A DNA stretch of 64,000 nt from the NCBI RefSeq assembly GCF_023283535.1, contig NZ_JAKILT010000027.1, positions 1 through 64,000 of the forward strand, in the 5' to 3' direction. Source of the stretch: Shewanella sairae. GTDB lineage: Bacteria; Pseudomonadota; Gammaproteobacteria; Enterobacterales; Shewanellaceae. The notes beneath the pieces were generated by a model, which was not told the origin of the DNA, did no database searches, and was given only the letters and a program-made list of their open reading frames with translations. A program made the translations under genes and the position numbers. Of this stretch, positions 56,568 to 64,000 are shown in pieces (the first letter of the stretch is position 1; each line of letters opens with the position of its first letter).

Positions 56568-56583
56568 TGGCACACGGATTGCT
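56568..56583 (+). promoter_or_regulatory. Sigma-54 promoter of the fliD operon
   Basis: TGGCAC-ACGGA-TTGCT is an exact match to the RpoN -24/-12 consensus with the required GG-N10-GC spacing. It lies 27 bases before the fliD ATG, giving a very short leader containing GGAGGAG. It is the clearest target for LafK in the window. The region before it (56365-56567) is AT-rich and should hold the activator site, but no repeat was certain. Confidence 0.9.
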
Positions 56584-56609
56584 ACATAGAGCAATATTGG
56601 AGGAGTGTA

Positions 56610-58010
56610 ATGATTTCAGGTATGGGTGGCGCCACATTCGCCGAACAGCTTATCGTCGCTGAGCGCGCAGGAAAAGATCAAATATTTAAGAATAATATGA
56701 CTAAATATGAGGCGCAGCTCGATGCCTATAAGATCTTAGAACGTAGCCTAGACTCAATGAGTAGCAAACTAGAAAGTATCGATGGTGACGCTTTTGAAAG
56801 TAAAACCTCATCGGTTAGTGACGATAGCGCCTCAATCACTGTAGAGAGCGGTGCCCCCACTGGCGACTATGACCTGCATATCGAACAGCTAGCACAAGCA
56901 CACCAGCTAACCAAAAGCTTTGCGAGTGAAGACGCACTACTGCCAACTACTGGCGTTATCAATATTCAGCTTGGTAGTGATGCAGCAGATAGTATTAGCC
57001 TTGATATGTCTAAGCTCAATGTCGATGGCACTGCAACGGTCAAAGACCTAACCGGCATGATCAACTCGCACTCAGGTAACCCTGGGGTGCAGGCCTCATT
57101 GGTGCGCACCGGTGGTCAAGTAGAATTAATGCTGTCTTCTAAAGAAACCGGCGCAGCCAATACTATCAGTGTGACTATGGATGGCGCTGATTGGGGCATG
57201 ACTGAGCGACGTGCAGCACAAGATGCCAAGGTCAATCTTAACGGTATGGATATTACTAATAGCAGTAATAACCTAGCAAACGTGATTGACGGTGTCTCTA
57301 TTGAGCTAAATAAGGTACATAAACCAGGCGAAAGCAGCACTATCAGAATTGAGTCTGATACCGACGCCAGCGAACAAGCAATTGAAGATTTCGTTGATAT
57401 TTTCAATGACTTGATGGACGAGATAAATAAGTTAACCCGCTCTATGGGCAGTGAAGCTTTAGATGAGCTGAACCAAGAGAATGCCGATAAAGAAGATAAT
57501 AGCGACGAAGATAAAGACGAAGATAAAGATGAGGATGAAGACGAAGATTCCAATTCAGCTATTACCGAAGATCAATTAGGCGTCCTTAAAGGTGACTCCA
57601 GTATTCGCATGCTACAACAGAATATGCGTGATGCCATTTTTGATACAGCCCCAAATGGGATGCGCCTATCGGATATCGGTGTTGAATTTGGTCGCGATGG
57701 TAAGCTCGATATCGACAACGATAAGCTTTCCAAAGCACTTAAAGACGATCCTAATGCTGTGCAAGCCATGTTCACCGACACTGGCAGCTATATAGATAAA
57801 CTCGATAAAGTTATCGACCCTTTTACTAAGTTCCAAGGTTCAATGGACCTTAAAAAAGATAACTTAGAAATGCAAATTGAGCGCGTTGAAACCAGCATGG
57901 ATAATCATGACCGCCAAATGGAGCAAAGGTATCAAATTTACCTGGCTCAGTTTACTGCCATGGAAGCGACCATTAGCCAACTTCAGTCATCAAGCTCCCT
58001 ATTTTACTAA
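56610..58010 (+). CDS. fliD: Lateral filament cap FliD (LafB) with an acidic insert
   Basis: The filament-capping protein, 466 residues. The N-terminal GMGGATFAEQLIVAERAGKD and C-terminal QMEQRYQIYLAQFTAMEATI form the coiled-coil ends. Middle domains include VTMDGADWGMTERRAAQDAK and DDPNAVQAMFTDTGSY. Between about 291 and 315 lies an unusual almost pure Asp/Glu/Lys tract encoded by GAyGAAGATAAA-like DNA repeats, inside the region before LGVLKGDSSIRMLQQ. The tract should be solvent-exposed; its function is unknown. Confidence 0.92.
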   Translation: MISGMGGATFAEQLIVAERAGKDQIFKNNMTKYEAQLDAYKILERSLDSMSSKLESIDGDAFESKTSSVSDDSASITVESGAPTGDYDLHIEQLAQAHQLTKSFASEDALLPTTGVINIQLGSDAADSISLDMSKLNVDGTATVKDLTGMINSHSGNPGVQASLVRTGGQVELMLSSKETGAANTISVTMDGADWGMTERRAAQDAKVNLNGMDITNSSNNLANVIDGVSIELNKVHKPGESSTIRIESDTDASEQAIEDFVDIFNDLMDEINKLTRSMGSEALDELNQENADKEDNSDEDKDEDKDEDEDEDSNSAITEDQLGVLKGDSSIRMLQQNMRDAIFDTAPNGMRLSDIGVEFGRDGKLDIDNDKLSKALKDDPNAVQAMFTDTGSYIDKLDKVIDPFTKFQGSMDLKKDNLEMQIERVETSMDNHDRQMEQRYQIYLAQFTAMEATISQLQSSSSLFY

Positions 58011-58022
58011 GGACTACTTTAC

Positions 58023-58403
58023 ATGTTGAATGAGCACGACCCTTTTAATGCTTACAAGCAAACCTCACTAAATGCTAGAGCGGCTGCGGCCAATCCCCAT
58101 GAAATGGTACGCATGCTATTAGACGGTTTACTCGAAGAAATACAGCGTACAGCCGGGTTTATGCAGCGTAAAAGCTATGAGGATAAAGGTCAAAGCATCA
58201 ATAAATGCCTCAATATTGTGCACGGGCTCGATTCAATGTTGGATCTAGAGAATGGCGGTGAAATAGCATCGACACTAAACCGCTTATATGACTATTGCAG
58301 TCGCCAATTGGTTATCGCTAGCGTAGAAAATAGCGTTACAGCTCTAGAACCCATCACTAAGGTTATTACCGATGTCAGAGAAGGTTGGGCTAATCTCAAT
58401 TGA
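58023..58403 (+). CDS. fliS: Lateral flagellin export chaperone FliS (LafC)
   Basis: A 126-residue helical chaperone that keeps flagellin unfolded before export. The start FNAYKQTSLNARAAAANPHE and the following MVRMLLDGLLEEIQRTAGFM match the family closely. It lies 12 bases after fliD and overlaps the next gene by 32 bases. Confidence 0.94.
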   Translation: MLNEHDPFNAYKQTSLNARAAAANPHEMVRMLLDGLLEEIQRTAGFMQRKSYEDKGQSINKCLNIVHGLDSMLDLENGGEIASTLNRLYDYCSRQLVIASVENSVTALEPITKVITDVREGWANLN

Positions 58404-58695
58404 GCAGTGGCAACAGTGTGAAAAAGCATTGCTATTTCATGCTAATGCCCAGGATTGGGAAAAATTAGTCAAAGTAAATGCAAAGATGACACAGCTACTG
58501 ATAAAAGCAGGCAAACCTAGCAATCGCTCACAGTTGTTAGCTCGTCAATCACTCGCTAACACACATAAGCAAGTGTTATTGCAATTAGAACAAGCAAAAG
58601 AGCAACTAGGGCAAGAGATGAACCAATTCAAGCAACAACAAGATGGCTTAGCAGCATATCAGCTGACCAGTGTCAGCGGTGGCGCTTATGATTAG
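58372..58695 (+). CDS. FliT-like chaperone (LafD position)
   Basis: A 107-residue, wholly helical protein with no clear motif. Length, helical pattern (LIKAGKPSNRSQLLARQSLA, then HKQVLLQLEQAKEQLGQEMN) and position between fliS and fliK fit FliT, the FliD chaperone, called lafD in Vibrio. It overlaps fliS by 32 bases and fliK by eight, indicating coupled translation. The start is uncertain. Confidence 0.6.
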   Translation: MSEKVGLISIEQWQQCEKALLFHANAQDWEKLVKVNAKMTQLLIKAGKPSNRSQLLARQSLANTHKQVLLQLEQAKEQLGQEMNQFKQQQDGLAAYQLTSVSGGAYD

Positions 58696-59935
58696 CAGCT
58701 CTCTATTGTCGAGTTGTACGCCGTCGAACGCCACCACAACAGGCTCTTCTGTATCAAACTCGGTAACAGATACTCATTGTCATTCCTGTACCGAGAACCT
58801 TGATCAACATCAAACAGATGTGATGCCTTTTTCTATGGCTTTTTCTTTGGTTAATGTCCCGGCAGTAAGCCAAAATAGCGCTAATAACGCGCAGCTACCT
58901 TCAACAATGTTGCCCGTGACAACTTCGTCAGTAACGAGCCCATTAGTTAATAACGCTTTATCTGCAACAGCTTTAACAGGTAGTGCTCTGTCTAATACGC
59001 AGTTATCGAGTTCTGCTTTGGAGCATACTTCAAGTAGCGCGAACCAACTTACTCTAGCGACGTCTTTCGCAGCTGGTAACTACGGACAACAGTTGCAATC
59101 AACACCTGCGCAAACGCAACCCTATGCCCGTTTATCACCAGAGCAAGTCGCTATTGGCCAAGCTTTAGCCCCTACCGTGTCGCCAGCGCCGATCAAAACG
59201 ATGCAGCAACCACCAAACCAACAATTGGACTCACAGAAGACCACACAGGCAGTGACGAGTTCGCTTGCTATGGACAACATTGGGTCACAACCGTCCCAGC
59301 TTAATTCCGTCACCAGCCAAACAAGCTTTACTCCGCCGACGGCAATGGTGAAAAGTGACACCATGATGGGGCAAAACTTATTTCAGGGGATGATGCACAC
59401 ACCTCTGCCGACAGCGATAAGCGATTCAACTGCTGTTGACATCGTTGACTCGGTAAACCAAATATTAGCTTCTAATACTCGAACTCAAACAGCTGTTACC
59501 CAGTGGGGCCCGGTGTCAGTTTCTCAGACTGCACCACTAATGCAGCAAGCACATGAAATGCTATCTCCCCTTAGGGAACAGCTGAAGTTTCAAATTGATC
59601 AACAAATCAAACAAGCTGAAATAAGACTCGACCCACCAGAGCTAGGTAAAGTTGAACTCAATGTCCGCTTAGATGGTGATCGCCTACATATTCAAATGCA
59701 TGCTGCAAACGCATCGGTGCGTGATGCCCTATTGACAGGGTTGGATAGATTACGTGCAGAACTAGCAATGGATCATGGTGGACAGATTGACGTTGATATT
59801 AGCCAAGACGACCGCAAACAACAGCAAGATCCGTCAACAGCTGATTTTGCGATTGCAGCCTCCACGGTAAACGAAAACCAAGCCACTTTTAGCAAGAAAG
59901 AGCAACAAACAGATCACGTCGATCTATTGGCATAA
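58688..59935 (+). CDS. fliK: Lateral hook-length control protein FliK (LafE)
   Basis: A secreted ruler that sets hook length and triggers FlhB switching; 415 residues from the ATG at 58688. The long N-terminal part (1-290) is Ser/Thr/Gln-rich and likely disordered, with an odd DTHCHSC cluster near 32. The C-terminal Flg_hook domain has IRLDPPELGKVELNVRLDGD followed by RLHIQMHAANASVRDALLTG. A GTG at 58670 would add six residues but has no ribosome site. Confidence 0.9.
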   Translation: MISSSLLSSCTPSNATTTGSSVSNSVTDTHCHSCTENLDQHQTDVMPFSMAFSLVNVPAVSQNSANNAQLPSTMLPVTTSSVTSPLVNNALSATALTGSALSNTQLSSSALEHTSSSANQLTLATSFAAGNYGQQLQSTPAQTQPYARLSPEQVAIGQALAPTVSPAPIKTMQQPPNQQLDSQKTTQAVTSSLAMDNIGSQPSQLNSVTSQTSFTPPTAMVKSDTMMGQNLFQGMMHTPLPTAISDSTAVDIVDSVNQILASNTRTQTAVTQWGPVSVSQTAPLMQQAHEMLSPLREQLKFQIDQQIKQAEIRLDPPELGKVELNVRLDGDRLHIQMHAANASVRDALLTGLDRLRAELAMDHGGQIDVDISQDDRKQQQDPSTADFAIAASTVNENQATFSKKEQQTDHVDLLA

Positions 59936-59952
59936 TTAAGGAGCCATACACA

Positions 59953-60405
59953 GTGTCAATGAATAATAAGGGCAAACTATTAGGATTAGCGCTAGCCTTT
60001 GTGGCTTGGACCGGTGCCGCATTTTGGGTCGGCTGGCAATCACCTACTCTCATAGGTGGTTTCTTTGGTCCCAAAGAAACCGTTGTAGAAGCGGCAAAAT
60101 TTTACCCTTTAGATAAGTTTGTTCTATCGATTCCAGGTGAAGAGTATTCACATTATTTGCTATTGGAACTTGCGATAAAAACACGCTCAAAAGACGCTCA
60201 GTTTACGTTAACTCAGGCGGACTCAGTTATAAAAAACTCGTTAATGAAAATGTTTGCTAACAAACACTTTGATGAGCTGAATGACAATAAGCAATTTGAG
60301 CCACTACAAAAAGAAGCACTTAATATTCTTTCTATTGTCCTTGCCCAAAATGACTTTGATATCGAGTTAGATGACGTATTGTTTACGCGAATGATTATTC
60401 AATAA
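59953..60405 (+). CDS. fliL: Lateral flagellar stator-associated protein FliL (LafF)
   Basis: A 150-residue single-pass inner-membrane protein (helix about 8-27, LLGLALAFVAWTGAAFWVGW) with a periplasmic domain that surrounds stators. FYPLDKFVLSIPGEEYSHYL and VLAQNDFDIELDDVLFTRMI fit the family. It starts with GTG after GGAG; an ATG two codons in is also possible. Confidence 0.88.
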   Translation: MSMNNKGKLLGLALAFVAWTGAAFWVGWQSPTLIGGFFGPKETVVEAAKFYPLDKFVLSIPGEEYSHYLLLELAIKTRSKDAQFTLTQADSVIKNSLMKMFANKHFDELNDNKQFEPLQKEALNILSIVLAQNDFDIELDDVLFTRMIIQ

Positions 60406-60416
60406 AAGGCCACGCT

Positions 60417-61136
60417 ATGAACACCGCACTATCAGCCTATCAAGAAGCTGAAGACGTTGCTGTACACCGCTTATCAGAGAGCCAGGTTATGAAACAATAC
60501 CTGCCTTTAGTAAAGCGAGCAGTATCACAATTGAGAAGCCATTGCGGCCTTGTTCTGGCAATAGAAGATATGGAGCAGATCGGCATGATGGCCTTGTTAG
60601 AATCTGCTCGCCGTTATCCGGGTGAATATGACAATGGCTTTTTGTCGTTTGCAGGCCAACGTATCAGAGGAGCGATTTTAGATGAGCTTCGCCGCCAAGA
60701 TTGGCGGCCGCGCCCTGTTAGGCAACAAGCACATGAACTCAATGACATGGTGCGTAAACTTACCCGCACCTTAAAAAGAGAACCGACAGATTTAGAGGTC
60801 GCTGAATCAATGGGGCTCAGCCAGGCTGAGTATCGAGAGCGGTTATTTGCGTCACAATCTGAATCAATGCGCAGCTTGGATGAGCTCATCAGTGACGGTA
60901 GTCATTTTGAGGATAAAAAAGACATATTGGAGCAATTTTCGACAAAAGAAACATTATTCCAAGCGATTTTAAAATTAAATAAAAGAGAACAGGTAATCCT
61001 GTCGCTTTACTATCAACATGAACTCAATTTAAAAGAAATCGCCGCTACATTAGGACTGACTGAGACACGGATTTGTCAGCTGCACAAGCACGCAGTAAAG
61101 CAACTTCAGCAGATCTATCAAGAATGGGAGCGGTAA
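60417..61136 (+). CDS. lafS: Lateral flagellar sigma-28 factor LafS
   Basis: A FliA-type sigma factor, 239 residues, that should transcribe lafA and other late genes. Region 2 has LVKRAVSQLRSHCG and LSFAGQRIRGAILDELRRQD with the family's DWRPR. Region 3 contains LTRTLKREPTDLEVAESMGL and region 4 has LSLYYQHELNLKEIAATLGL with ETRICQLHKHAV. FlgM (44070-44357) is its anti-sigma partner. Its gene lies in the operon driven by the sigma-54 promoter, linking the two levels of the cascade. Confidence 0.95.
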   Translation: MNTALSAYQEAEDVAVHRLSESQVMKQYLPLVKRAVSQLRSHCGLVLAIEDMEQIGMMALLESARRYPGEYDNGFLSFAGQRIRGAILDELRRQDWRPRPVRQQAHELNDMVRKLTRTLKREPTDLEVAESMGLSQAEYRERLFASQSESMRSLDELISDGSHFEDKKDILEQFSTKETLFQAILKLNKREQVILSLYYQHELNLKEIAATLGLTETRICQLHKHAVKQLQQIYQEWER

Positions 61137-61150
61137 ATACGTGAGGCTGT

Positions 61151-62008
61151 ATGAGTAAACTTGTAGGGTTAGTAATAATTATTCTATCTGTGTTTGGTGG
61201 CTATATGTGGGCAGGTGGTGTATTGCTTGCTCTATGGCAACCAGCTGAAATATTAATTATTTTTGGTGCAGGTTTAGGTGCACTCATTATTGCGACCCCT
61301 CGCCCAGTTCTTATGGTTATGATTGAGCAGCTCAAAGAGATCCTCAAAGTAGAGAAAGAGGATCCTGAACTCTATCCACAACTTTTTGGTCTGATGTCGA
61401 TGCTGATGACGCAAATACAAATGCAAGGCTTAAAAGTGATTGATGATCACGTTGAAAAGCCAAGAGAGAGCTCTCTTTTTCTAATGTATCCTGCGATTCT
61501 TGAACATCCGAATGTGCTTAACTTTCTAATTGATAACCTTCGTTTACAATCTATGGGCAAGATTTCCCCCCATGATTTAGAGCATATTTTAGAAGAAGAG
61601 ATCCACCGCATTGAAGAGGATAGCATGCGTCCTTCCCATGCAATAGGCAAACTAGCAGAAGCTATGCCTGGTTTCGGTATCCTCGCGGCCGTAATGGGGA
61701 TCATCATTACCATGTCAAATATCGATGGTCCAATCACCATGATCGGCGTTAAAGTTTCAGCCGCATTAGTGGGTACATTTATCGGTATTTTTGCCTGTTA
61801 TTGCTTCTTCGATCCAATATCTAAAGCACTTGAGCACCTAGTAGAGCGTAAATCGGCTCAACTGCGCTGCGTTGCTGCTATGTTGTCAGCTTTTGCCAAA
61901 GGCAAACCACCAATGATTGCAATTGATGCAGGGCGTAAGCAAATTCAAATTGAAAACCGCCCCTCATTTATAGAGCTTGAGCGCTGGTTAGCGGAGCAAC
62001 AAAGCTAA
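61151..62008 (+). CDS. motA: Lateral stator protein MotA (LafT)
   Basis: A 285-residue stator subunit with four membrane helices (about 4-22, 32-50, 170-190 and 202-222). The cytoplasmic loop containing RESSLFLMYPAILEHPNVLN should meet FliG, and AEAMPGFGILAAVMGIIITM is the conserved third helix. It overlaps motB by one base. Homology to the MotA/LafT group suggests proton rather than sodium drive; this is inferred. Confidence 0.94.
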   Translation: MSKLVGLVIIILSVFGGYMWAGGVLLALWQPAEILIIFGAGLGALIIATPRPVLMVMIEQLKEILKVEKEDPELYPQLFGLMSMLMTQIQMQGLKVIDDHVEKPRESSLFLMYPAILEHPNVLNFLIDNLRLQSMGKISPHDLEHILEEEIHRIEEDSMRPSHAIGKLAEAMPGFGILAAVMGIIITMSNIDGPITMIGVKVSAALVGTFIGIFACYCFFDPISKALEHLVERKSAQLRCVAAMLSAFAKGKPPMIAIDAGRKQIQIENRPSFIELERWLAEQQS

Positions 62009-63018
62009 TGGCTCTAAAACCAGAAGCCATCATCATTAAAAGAAAAAGACGTGGCAAAGCACATGCTGCGCATGGCGGCGCTTGGAAAGTGGCTTTTGCT
62101 GACTTTACACTTGCTATGATGGCTTTTTTCATGGTGCTATGGATCATCCAAATTGCCGATCAGCAAGAACGTACTGTGATCGCTCAGCACATACAAGGTG
62201 ATCTATTTGAATCAGGTTCCATTAACCCATTCGATTTAAGCAGCTCACCTTCAATGCTCGACTTTGAAGGCCAGATGACCATACAAGAAGCTGTCATACC
62301 AACAGCTTCTACAGGCGCAGGTATCCGTGGCCCAGCACTTCATAACCAAATTCCAGAAGGCACAAAAGATGCTAAAGCTGGACGCGGTCCAGAACTAAAT
62401 GCAATGGTTCCTGGCAAATTTGAAACCCAAGCTCAGTTAGAACTCCTTGCGAGAGAAATAGACAGAGTTATCGAAGATGTCAGCATGACGGCTAACGTTA
62501 AGCTACAAGTGGTTCCTCAAGGTGTGCGCATCTTAATGCATGACAACATTAATAGGTTCATGTTTACTCGAGGTAGCGCAGAAATGAAGCCCTATTTTGA
62601 AGACTTATTGATGGCATTAGGACCAGTTCTCAGCAAAGTCGAAAATAAAATGAGTATTTCTGGTCATACAGACTCGACGCCGTTCGCAGGTAAAACATTT
62701 ACCAATTGGGAGTTATCCAGTAAGCGAGCATTACTGGCTAGGCGAGTACTCGAATATGCTGGAGTTGAAAATAATCAAGTTATTCAGGTAACAGGCATGG
62801 CAGATCAGGCTCCTTACGTTGTTCATGATCCTGCGGCAGCGGCCAACAGGCGTATTGAAATGATAATTATGACGACTGATGCAGAAACTCAACTACGACA
62901 AATGACAGGCTTACCTGTAGAGAAACCTGCTCCTAGCAAAGAACTGATAGACGCAAAAAAATTAGCTGAAGCTAACCAACCAAGATCGAGATACCCAGAG
63001 TCGTGGACAAAACAATAA
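62008..63018 (+). CDS. motB: Lateral stator protein MotB (LafU)
   Basis: A 336-residue stator subunit. The single membrane helix contains the ion-binding aspartate in VAFADFTLAMMAFFMVLWII (near residue 32). A plug/linker follows, then an OmpA-like peptidoglycan anchor (about 180-290) with SGHTDSTPFAGKTFTNWELS and AAANRRIEMIIMT. With motA it forms the lateral stator. It overlaps the next gene by 16 bases. Confidence 0.95.
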   Translation: MALKPEAIIIKRKRRGKAHAAHGGAWKVAFADFTLAMMAFFMVLWIIQIADQQERTVIAQHIQGDLFESGSINPFDLSSSPSMLDFEGQMTIQEAVIPTASTGAGIRGPALHNQIPEGTKDAKAGRGPELNAMVPGKFETQAQLELLAREIDRVIEDVSMTANVKLQVVPQGVRILMHDNINRFMFTRGSAEMKPYFEDLLMALGPVLSKVENKMSISGHTDSTPFAGKTFTNWELSSKRALLARRVLEYAGVENNQVIQVTGMADQAPYVVHDPAAAANRRIEMIIMTTDAETQLRQMTGLPVEKPAPSKELIDAKKLAEANQPRSRYPESWTKQ

Positions 63019-63434
63019 TTTTGCAAGAGGAGTTTATCCCTGCAGACAAACCTAAAAAAGAAACAAAAATAAATATTGAATGCCGGCGACACATCAGGTT
63101 AAGCCTAAGATTAGATGCCGATGAAGATATAGTATTTGCATGTGACGGCCTAACAGTGCCCTTGATTGATAAAAATCACTGGATTAAAAACTATATTGGG
63201 CTCGCTAACATTAAAGATATTGGACTAGGCGGTGTGGGATTCATCACACGTTGTAGCTTGCGTATAAATCAAAAAATATATATCACCATTGATAATGAAC
63301 ACGCACCAATAACGATTATGAGGGTAGAGAGAATTAACGGAAAACTCAGTTTCATCGGTGCGAAATGGGATATAGAAAGCGAAGAAAAAATAATCCCAAT
63401 TCTTAATAAAATCAACAAAATGAGCAAGCCTTAG
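63003..63434 (+). CDS. PilZ-domain-like protein overlapping motB
   Basis: A 143-residue cytoplasmic protein beginning with GTG inside the motB end. ECRRHIRLSL contains the RxxxR element (Arg28, Arg32) of PilZ domains, followed about 40 residues later by KDIGLGGVGF, resembling the second (D/N)xSxxG motif but with Gly for Ser. A beta-rich body (IYITIDNEHAPITIMRVERI) and GAKW ending fit PilZ. This would make it a c-di-GMP sensor tied to the lateral motor, similar in role to YcgR. Binding is a prediction only; the Ser-to-Gly change may weaken it. Confidence 0.6.
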   Translation: MDKTIILQEEFIPADKPKKETKINIECRRHIRLSLRLDADEDIVFACDGLTVPLIDKNHWIKNYIGLANIKDIGLGGVGFITRCSLRINQKIYITIDNEHAPITIMRVERINGKLSFIGAKWDIESEEKIIPILNKINKMSKP

Positions 63435-63480
63435 GTGAATAGCTTTATCGCATAGACTTAAGGGCAGAGAGGAAACGAAA

Positions 63481-63765
63481 GTGGCTGATTCATATGTTAG
63501 AAAAGGTGTGGATGGTTTACAAAAGCTCTTCTTGTATTTGATAATCTTAGATTGGTTTATTCTTATTTATCTCTTCACAGAAATTAAGTACCTGCCTTTT
63601 CGCTATGGGGTTGCCGCTTCTATCATGATCATATTTTTCAATCTGATACTGATGAAGCTATGCTTCAAGCGCGCCCGAAGAACAACCGATAGCTACTTAA
63701 TCTATCCAGTTATCGGCGGCGCATTATTTTCATTTTCCCTCGTAGGTTACTTTTTTTTATTCTAA
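63481..63765 (+). CDS. Small hypothetical membrane protein
   Basis: A 94-residue protein starting with GTG after GAGAGGA. Three hydrophobic segments are visible (LFLYLIILDWFILIYLF, YGVAASIMIIFFNLILM and YPVIGGALFSFSLVGYFFLF). No family is recognised. It follows the PilZ-like gene by 46 bases and may share its transcript. Confidence 0.6.
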   Translation: MADSYVRKGVDGLQKLFLYLIILDWFILIYLFTEIKYLPFRYGVAASIMIIFFNLILMKLCFKRARRTTDSYLIYPVIGGALFSFSLVGYFFLF

Positions 63766-63866
63766 ATGGCTGTATACCTCACCAAGCCTGCAAACATAGC
63801 TAAAAATTTCGAACACTGCACTTGAAAGATAATTAATTCCAAATAAACACAAAGGTAAAATAGGCA

Positions 63867-64000
63867 ATGACAACTCCTACCTCGCAGATAGACAACAAAT
63901 TTCATATAAACAATTTTGGCGAGCATTACCTTCCGTCAGTAAATAGAAAGTCGTTCGAATGCCTAGACTCAAAAACTGTATTCAAACAAACATTTAAAGA
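63867..64000 (+). CDS. Start of an unrecognised ORF running off the window
   Basis: The ATG at 63867 opens 44 codons without a stop: MTTPTSQIDNKFHINNFGEH, then YLPSVNRKSFECLDSKTVFK. AAAGG and TAGG lie upstream as a possible ribosome site. Too little is visible to assign a family; the start lacks a signal peptide. Confidence 0.5.
   Translation, partial: MTTPTSQIDNKFHINNFGEHYLPSVNRKSFECLDSKTVFKQTFK

Noticed and set aside
56568..56583. Initial thought that lafA itself might use a sigma-54 promoter
   Set aside because: The consensus lies downstream of lafA, before fliD; upstream of lafA only a sigma-28-like site is seen.
1..64000. CRISPR arrays, tRNA or rRNA genes, prophage
   Set aside because: No regularly spaced direct repeats, cloverleaf genes, rRNA motifs or phage structural genes were seen on either strand.

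Overview
The window looks like chromosome from a marine gammaproteobacterium, most likely Shewanella. This is inferred from gene content and order: the conserved block polA, spf (Spot 42), engB, cytochrome c4, a CsrB/CsrC-type RNA, yihI, DUF2489, hemN; the kbl-tdh and glpE-glpG pairs; a DUF2986 mini-protein; and a complete lateral-flagella locus like those of some Shewanella, Vibrio and Aeromonas. No database search was possible, so species-level identity is not claimed.

Layout. (1) 1-930: the start of an apparent insertion sequence interrupts gltS (glutamate symporter), leaving only its N-terminal half; a small DUF2986 gene follows. (2) 1.1-10.2 kb: lipopolysaccharide/surface polysaccharide genes: wecB, a family-4 glycosyltransferase, a WaaE/KdtX-like family-2 glycosyltransferase, a reverse-strand trio (GT9 heptosyltransferase, GT-B protein, CDP-glycerol-type transferase), kdkA (Kdo kinase) and waaA (Kdo transferase). 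(3) 10.3-28.2 kb: housekeeping genes: a TetR regulator, threonine catabolism (kbl-tdh), glpE-glpG, elbB, polA, engB, cytochrome c4, a methyltransferase-like gene, yihI, DUF2489, hemN, a DUF885 lipoprotein and a lysophospholipase-like hydrolase. Two regulatory RNAs sit here: Spot 42 (19000-19116) and a GGA-rich CsrA-sequestering RNA (about 21165-21610) in the place csrC occupies in E. coli, between engB and yihI.

(4) 28.3-63.8 kb: a lateral flagellar system. A reverse-strand export/switch operon (fliM, fliN, fliP, fliQ, fliR, flhB, flhA) diverges across a long AT-rich gap from motY, lafK (sigma-54 activator) and fliEFGHIJ. Then come flgA-flgM-flgN (reverse) diverging from flgBCDEFGHIJKL, an unrecognised 343-residue flagellar-type protein, the flagellin lafA, and the late operon fliD-fliS-fliT-like-fliK-fliL-lafS(sigma-28)-motA-motB, followed by a PilZ-like gene and small unknown genes. 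No chemotaxis genes and no flhF/flhG are present, and this FliM lacks the usual N-terminal CheY-binding motif, which suggests a motor that does not switch in response to CheY. A near-perfect sigma-54 promoter precedes fliD and a sigma-28-like promoter precedes lafA. This fits a cascade LafK/sigma-54, then LafS/sigma-28 (held by FlgM), then flagellin.

The least explained items are the 343-residue protein between flgL and lafA, the PilZ-like gene overlapping motB, a 46-residue membrane ORF between fliP and fliQ, a hydrolase-less FlgJ, a FliG missing several classic rotor charges, and the roughly 830-bp A/C-rich leader before motY.
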